From: Acholoe squamosa
Lineage: Eukaryota; Annelida; Polychaeta; Phyllodocida; Polynoidae
Assembly (NCBI GenBank): GCA_949317995.1
Contig: OX439050.1
Location: 49,539,777-49,603,776, forward strand
Length of the DNA stretch: 64,000 nucleotides
Direction: 5' to 3'
Below the pieces are notes generated by a model that was not told the origin of the DNA, ran no database searches, and was given only the letters and a program-made list of their open reading frames with translations. The position numbers were made by a program, and so were the translations under genes. Every line of letters begins with the position of its first letter. Position 1 is the stretch's first letter. This document shows positions 57,714 through 64,000 of the stretch, piece after piece.

Positions 57714-57723
57714 TCTAAACTCT

Positions 57724-58506
57724 TTATACCATGGTACCAACCCTAAAATGTAAGTTTTTACCTTAAATAAAGAAGAAATTCGAATTGAGTCGACAGCGAC
57801 GAGGAAGCCATTCCGCCATCTTGGATTTCTTGTTTGTCAATAAGCCATGTGGTCCGCCGAGAAAAACAATCTATTTACACATCTTATAGACCAAAGATAG
57901 GTTCCAGGTTTCATGTGGTGAATATAGAGATATCCTTTTAAGTCATGCTGGCACAAAATACATGATTTGAAGCCTTTATTTCCTCAAAATGGCGGGACTG
58001 TCGCGCAGGGGATGTTGACACTATGGCAGAGACGCACAGTATAAGCGGGCTTCCCTAGCCCACTTAAAAGGGTCTATATCTCCTCTTTTCTATCCCCTCT
58101 GGATGTGTGTTGTGCACATATGGGCGGGCACCGACACATTCCTCTGTGATATTGTGTAATGTGGTTCTCGCCATGAATATGACCTTAGATGTCGAAATGG
58201 AGTTAAACATCTATTACTCACTCTACTCAAAAGTTTAAGAGTTATTTTTTAAATATATAAAGCCTTGATATCATGGTTTCTAACAAAGTGCTGCTACAAT
58301 GAACTTTCAAGTCTTCTCGTCAGATTTGGTATGTAAAAGCTAGAAATGGCTGATATATTTTGTTGTCAACTCGCTGTCATGGTATGTTTCAGTTTAGTGT
58401 CAACTACTGTTCATTCTAGCCGTGGTTAATTGCATGATTTTTATCCTTAAACTTGATCGCAAAAATATGCAAATCAGCCATCACCATAGACTAAACCATG
58501 GTATAA
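57724..58506. mobile_element. MITE with TTATACCATGG ends and a nested SINE
   Basis: Begins TTTATACCATGG and ends CCATGGTATAA. It contains ctatggcagagacgcacagt and ctcaaaagtttaagag, homologous to the 43962-44506 element but split by the SINE at 58049-58224. The SINE is therefore younger than this MITE copy. Confidence 0.8.
58049..58224 (+). mobile_element. Second copy of the 178-bp SINE
   Basis: About 90% identical to 5920-6097, from gcttccctagcccactt to catctattactcactc. Inserted within the MITE at 57724-58506. Confidence 0.85.
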
Positions 58507-60810
58507 TGTCACAGAAAAGATCTAATGACGTAAACCTTGAAATAGAGATAAACAATGTAAGGACATCTTAAATTAATAAACAAAATTAAGTAGAGAATAG
58601 GGGTGAAAATCTGTTATTCCCATTATCTAACATCCGTTCGCAACCACCATAGAAAGGAGCGTGGATTGTATAATAATGGTGATATTGGAGCCGGAAGATG
58701 CAGGTGAGACCCTTTTCACTGTGCTTTTGATATTCAACACCAGATGGGGCAGGCACTAGCACTGAACATTAAGACCACAAAATGGTCATACGCACTTTAT
58801 TATAGTTGACAATAGGGAATAGGAATAGGATTCCAAAGCTGGGCTTGCCTTTGTCTGTGCCTAACAATAAGTGGTAATCAGATGGGAAAAGGTGGTGTAG
58901 AGGCGACAGGTGCTCCTCTCATCTTTCACTCTTCCCACTGCGTAGAACCAGGAGGTCACTTCACAATGTGCTACAACATGTAAACAACTGCTTTATTACA
59001 GGCGGTAGTAGATGTGAGCTACAACTTTATCTCAAGTTGAATACAAGAGCCCCATAGGCTTAACCAAGAAACTCTGTATCACACCCCACAGTGTGATAAC
59101 CCTTCCCCGTATCACACTCCCTGGGAAAACATCCAAAACGGTCAAATAACTGATGATAAAATCATTTCTAATGCCAAATAAATCGAATTTTGAACATATC
59201 TGACTAAATTAACTTGAGATAAATACAAAGGAGCACTTGAATTGGTCAGCACTCAGTGCTGACCAATTCTCGTGCACCTTTGTCTATGTTCTGTATGAAA
59301 AAGCCTTGTAGTGTAGGCCTGGGGGTATATTTTTTCAATGCACAATGACTGCACACAACACTACGACTTGAAATCTCAATGCTATGGGCATTTTGGTACG
59401 ACTTGCAGTATGCAGTCGTAACCTGTTAAAAATGGCCTCCAGGTCATTAGAGGCTAAAAATGGACTGGCTCTAAATGATATATGTCCCAAGCAAAGGTGA
59501 ATTATTAAACAAAAAATACCAGAATTATGTGCAATACTCCGATGGAAAGCAGGCAAAATTTCAAATGAAGATGTATAATTCTGTCCAGGCTTATAATTGA
59601 TCAAGTAGTATTTGGAACAATTACAGCTTAGGGAGTGATCATTTTTAACAACAAAAGCTGTAAATCCCTTTCAAACGCTTAGGAAAATAATATGATGAAT
59701 GGCCAAATGATAAACTACTAACTACCAGTGATGGCCAGAGACTGTCACAGTGCGGAATGATTAAGACACTTTACAAATTGGCACTTATAGAACGATGAAT
59801 GACAGGAGGTGCTGTAACCAGTGCAATACAAAGCAGAGGGGAGCGGGGAATTTTTAAGGATTCTTGTTTGGGATTTTCTTCTTTCAGAATTTATTTCAAC
59901 CGTAGGGATTTTAACATATATACGGAAAGATTCTTCACGTAGAACGTAAGAAAAATGGCTGAGTATTGGGCTCTTTAAAACTATCCCCTAAGACCAGGGT
60001 TCAAAATGTCCTTTTTAATCTCTAGCTTTAAGAATTTTGATTGATCAATTCCTGTGGGTCACACAGGCCCTTAAGAAGGCACTTGCTGCCAGGAAAAACT
60101 ATGGCACAGTGAGCCCGCACCCAGATTCAGAGGCCATTGACCCCCGGGTCACCAATGGTTTCTACACCAGATGGGCAATTCAATGTCCAAGTTATCCTAC
60201 CTAGATTTAGCTCTAGATATAACTGGTCGTTCATCATAAATGATAAGCAAACATTACCATAGAGAAAACACAAGAGTATACATAATTTTATCATTTACTA
60301 ATATCGAACTTTATTATTTACATTTTTGGCTCACCGTCTTTTCATCCATAAGTAATAATTACTACTTTGATACGATAACATAGTACTATGACATTTGTAT
60401 AGGGACTATGTACATACATCTAATGTATTGATACTTGTAAACATTGTCATGTATACTGTGATTATTCACATTCTTTATAAGTGCATATCATATACTCTAA
60501 TTATTCCATTGAAATAAAGACGACTTGTTCCTCAACCATTGTACAATGGTTTCTCTTCAACGCTCGTATGGCACCCATAAAATTGAGCTTCATAATCTGG
60601 ATTCCCAGATTCAATCGGGAGTGATGGGTTCAGTTTTGCAATGAATTTTATAACAAAGGCAGGACTTTCATATGAAGGCAGCATCAGATATTCATAATTT
60701 CTATAATTTATCAATCTCGTACCCTTTCATTGCATACACCATACATGTACAAGGTAGTATGTGATAGACATGACGTAAAATTGACGTCATGGTCCTGTGA
60801 CGTAATAGTG
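58507..60810. other. No gene seen
   Basis: Contains a pair of inverted ttatctcaagtt (about 59025) and aacttgagataa (about 59211) words that bound a short element, and the palindrome listed next. Otherwise featureless AT-rich DNA downstream of the coiled-coil gene. Confidence 0.4.
59239..59269. repeat. 31-nt palindrome with one-base centre
   Basis: gaattggtcagcact, a central c, then agtgctgaccaattc; the two arms are exact inverses. It can form a cruciform. Confidence 0.95.
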
Positions 60811-63209
60811 TCATTGCACTGGTGATGACCGCTGCATCTTTCTCTGAACAAGATCCTCAAACGCCTGAAAGAATTAAGGAAAAAAATAATTATTATCAAT
60901 TGAATTGAATTGTTTATTGACCAACATTCGTGCAGGATGATTTAAAGTCTTTATTAGTCAGTAAATCATTCATTAGATAAATAATAACAGATAATGAAAT
61001 CATGATGGTATACAGTTTGTGCCACGAACTGAAACCAATGAAATCATTACAGAATAAGAGTTAATAGCCAACCTTTAAAAGAATTCCATCACTGACGCAC
61101 TCATTAGTTATTACCTTCGCCCTCTCAATCATTTCTGAATCAAATATAAATTACTGAATGATAGAAACATATTTATGGTAACAATAAAAAGTCATGTACT
61201 TACAGCAATTTCTGCTAGAGCAGTGGCACTGATTTCATTTCTTGCTAGGCAGCTGGTGTCGTTCCTACTCCTTGGTACTGTGTTCTGGCTAGATGAATAA
61301 GGAGTCCTGGCCCCATCCTGGCATTGCAGTACACTAAAGTCACAAGACTTGTTAAGGCCAGTGTTCTGCCCTCCCATCCCCAGTCTGTTACTACCTGAGG
61401 GGTTATAAGACACTGGAGGAGTGGTCAGGAAGAAAGGGGTACTAGCACCCAAGTCCCAGCTATGTCTTGAACTCCTATTGTTAATGGGGGTTTCCTTAGG
61501 TGATGGAGTATCATCAATCATGGGGATATCCGTGTTAGATCCCTGCTTGGTACTGGAGTGTAATTGGGCTCTCGACCCACCATCTAACTGGTCAAGCACC
61601 AAAGAGTCTGGACTAAACACTGAATCCGGTCGTTGAAGAGAAAGCGAGCTGCTCGCTGGGGTAGGATGGAGCAAATTTGGATCCGAAGCAAAGGATCGAT
61701 TCATCCTTGTTTCCGAGAAATCGGATTGAGTCCGCTCTCTTGAGGATTCACTATCAATTGAGGCATTACTACTTAATGCGAAATTCTGTCTTCGGTGACT
61801 ACTTGAGCTGAATGTGCTGAGGTGGCTGCTCGAACCACTTTTCCGCTCGGTTAGTTCGAGTTCATGTGAGATGTTGTTGAGTTCTTCTGTGAGCATCTTC
61901 AGTTGGTTCTGAAGAGTGTCCTTATCAGGGGTGATAGCCACTATCTCTGCAGTAGAGTCATTCTTATCTGACTTTAGGCCCTTAAGCTTGAAGCCCTTTC
62001 TTTTGGTTTTGGTCCTGGCTAGGGTAGATGCCTGCATCTGTTTCTGAACCATTTCCAACTGTGAAATAAAAAAAAGGATGAGATTTGTGAAATGCAATTT
62101 TAATTCATCAAAAATATATAATTATATTGCACCACAGCACAGAAAGCTAAGTCCTCACCTCGTAGAGGTATGGATGGGTGCAAAATGGAAAACTAGTAAT
62201 ACCATAAGCAATATGAATTTCTGATTTTCAATCAAGACTAGGTTTTTATCAAGTTGGAAATTAACGTGAAAGATGACCTGAACATCCCGATAGGACTTGT
62301 TCATTCATATTTTGTTCCAGCCTTAACTATGAGTAGCCCAGGAGATCTTAAAAAGATGAAAATATATAGATATCATTATTCTAAGCTCTTGGTGAAAGTA
62401 AAGTTTTGGACCATATATATCTTTCATTATTGAGAGACATATAAAGGAATGTAAGAAGTACCTTAAGCTGGGTAGACACCTTCCTCTGTTTGAGAAGCGC
62501 CCTTTCCCTCAGAAACTGTTCGTCCATTTCCTCCAGCTCTTCCTCCATTTGGTTTCCAGGAAAAGGACCCTCTAAAGATGAAGGCTTGGACTAAGAATGA
62601 AAGAGTATACAATTAGAAACGGGAATACTAACCAGGTATGTAGTAATTTGTGAAATACAGTCAGGCACTTTATTTAATTGGAGATGATGATTTCTCTGAT
62701 TAAATATGTCAACTGGAGGCAACCTATGATTATTGTATTACAAGATATGATTTCCATTATTTTATGCATAGATAGGTTTATTGATTAAAGTAAATATGGA
62801 TAGTCTGCACAACTTAACCGAGAAAAGCTGAAACCAAATTATGACAAAATCTATCCTATATGTTCAGCGGCAGATCATAGGTCTACGCATGAGTATCCCA
62901 TCCTCCAGTTTAGGGGAATAACATTACTACTAAGATACACAATAAGCCCCAAAGGTGGACCAAGAATCTATATCGAAGCTCCTTGATTGCACTTAGGAAA
63001 TTTCTTCCAGAAGCATCATCTTCCCCATATACCAACTGCAATGATGAGATCTCCTGATGACAATTAACTCACTCTAGCGAACTGGTGCTGCCTTCTGGTG
63101 AGTTCCTCCTTCTGTAGGAGCACCTCCCTGAGCAGCTGCTGCTTCTTGAGTCTGAGCAGCTCCTTCTGCCATTGTCTGCGGGCCTCCTCCTCCAGCCGCT
63201 CTCTGCTCG
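60811..63209 (-). CDS. Coiled-coil, Ser-rich protein, last four exons (partial)
   Basis: Minus-strand exons 63209-63073, 62590-62462, 62058-61204 and 60864-60811 have GT/AG borders, run in one frame and end at TGA 60813-60811. They encode about 390 residues. The first two exons form a charged coiled coil (SRERLEEEARRQWQKELLRL; EEELEEMDEQFLRERALLKQ). The third starts LEMVQKQMQASTLARTKTKR, includes another helical stretch (DKDTLQNQLKMLTEELNN) and then a long Ser/Thr/Pro-rich, probably unstructured region. The last exon gives AFEDLVQRKMQRSSPVQ. I do not recognise the family: it resembles C-terminal tails of cytoskeletal or signalling scaffolds and Rho-GEF-type proteins, but without a diagnostic domain. 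The N-terminal exons lie beyond this window or were not seen past 63.3 kb. Confidence 0.8.
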
Positions 63210-63399
63210 CTGTAATATACATATAGATATGAAATGTGAACTTTATGCAATTTTGATGCAAGAATTTCGACACGAATTTCGACAATTCTGTTTTGCTTTT
63301 TTTCTATTCTGATGACATTCTATGAAATGACACCATGTTGAGCATGGGTTGTGGAGACATTTTTCATAGCAATTAATTGTGATTGTGTGCAGAGTGTCC

Positions 63400-63625
63400 A
63401 TTCACAGTTAGTGCTGCTACCTGGTGTGTAATTGACATCCAAGTATCTAAACATATTGATGTTTAAATCTAAACACCTAGACATGTTTAGCAAAAAAATG
63501 TTTAGGTGTTTAGAAAAAAAGTGTTTAATTCCTAAATGTGTAGTAGATGAAACACATAACTAACCTATATGTTTAGGTTTTAAATGTGTTTAGACCTAAA
63601 CATGTTAAGAATCTAAACACCATTT
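63400..63625. repeat. Short palindromic tttaggtgtttag repeats
   Basis: Words such as ctaaacacctagacatgttt, aatgtttaggtgtttag and gtgtttagacctaaacatg recur in both orientations, so the segment can fold on itself several ways. It lies in an intron or 5' region of the coiled-coil gene. Confidence 0.6.
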
Positions 63626-63686
63626 TTGCAGTGATAGCCCTAACTACTCTGCTCGCTAGGATTGCATTTATGCATTGTGCCAATCC

Positions 63687-63919
63687 TAAAGCTAGGGATC
63701 CACTGCCGCGAATTTCTTGCGAAGTGTACTCGTGCGTATGTTCTCGCAGAAAACATTCCACTAGTGGATCAGCTGCTGTGACAACATACATGCGAAGTCT
63801 GCGCGACCTGCGAGGACATTCGCAGAAATTAAAAACTTTTGATATTTGCGACTGCTCTGCGATAAGACACGCACGAGTACAATTCGCAAGAAATTCGCGG
63901 CAGTGGATCCCTAGCTTAA
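63687..63919. mobile_element. MITE with about 48-bp inverted ends and TAA target duplication
   Basis: The body at 63690-63916 begins AGCTAGGGATCCACTGCCGC and ends with the inverse. The arms match for about 48 bases with one or two differences. TAA flanks it at 63687-63689 and 63917-63919, the TWA duplication typical of PIF/Harbinger elements. The open frames on both strands are by-products of the inverted repeat. Confidence 0.9.
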
Positions 63920-64000
63920 CTGATTGACTTCTCTGATGATGCCCCAATGCAGAGACCGATATGTTTCATATTGTTTAGATGAACTAAATCCAGTGTTATT

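Noticed and set aside
63573-63947. Frames of 113-124 codons on both strands
   Set aside because: They cover the inverted-repeat MITE at 63690-63916, whose symmetry makes both strands open.

Overview
The window is eukaryotic: AT-rich, repeat-dense DNA in which coding sequence is split into short exons with GT/AG borders, with many microsatellites, minisatellites, tRNA-derived SINEs, foldback/MITE DNA transposons, a LINE and a DIRS-type retrotransposon. The gene families seen (HES with bHLH, Orange and WRPW; alkaline phosphatase with a hydrophobic, GPI-signal-like tail; CYP3-clan-like P450) and the transposon mix suggest an animal, most likely a marine invertebrate. A lophotrochozoan (mollusc or brachiopod) or cephalochordate would fit, but the sequence alone does not settle this.

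Layout. 0.7-4.4 kb: decayed DIRS-like retrotransposon. 5.9-6.1 kb: SINE with a perfect 15-bp target duplication. 7.1-15.0 kb: minus-strand alkaline phosphatase relic (four recognisable exons plus a possible signal-peptide exon) interrupted by minisatellites and MITEs. 15.2-20.4 kb: repeat arrays and a SINE. 20.65-28.46 kb: a ~7.8-kb structure with inverted ends and nested inverted repeats carrying a five-exon Myb/SANT-like gene whose four in-frame stops are all TGA. 29.6-30.6 kb: minus-strand LINE reverse transcriptase. 31.1-33.2 kb: broken retroelement envelope-like gene without gag or pol. 33.2-38.0 kb: no recognisable gene. 38.06-39.30 kb: 400-bp tandem repeat, each unit with RFX X-box-like palindromes. 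39.8-42.1 kb: minus-strand piggyBac transposase relic with introns holding two copies of one MITE. 43.45 kb: single cytochrome P450 exon. 43.9-45.75 kb: two adjacent DNA elements. 47.4-48.3 kb: small three-exon gene of unknown function ending inside a 20-bp minisatellite. 50.4-51.4 kb: CpG-rich DNA with bHLH/Hairy-type sites. 51.5-52.0 kb: two TTAA-flanked MITEs sharing one TTAA. 52.5-55.0 kb: an intact HES gene. 57.6-58.5 kb: hairpin plus MITE with a nested SINE. 60.8-63.2 kb: last four exons of a minus-strand coiled-coil, Ser-rich protein. 63.7-63.9 kb: PIF/Harbinger-type MITE.

The genes that look functional are HES, the 3' part of the coiled-coil gene and possibly the small three-exon gene. 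They do not form a pathway. The rest is mainly a fossil record of transposition: TTAA MITEs alongside a piggyBac relic, a TAA-flanked Harbinger-type MITE alongside a Myb/SANT relic, and a SINE nested in a MITE. Calls are by eye from translated motifs and splice-frame continuity; no database search was possible.
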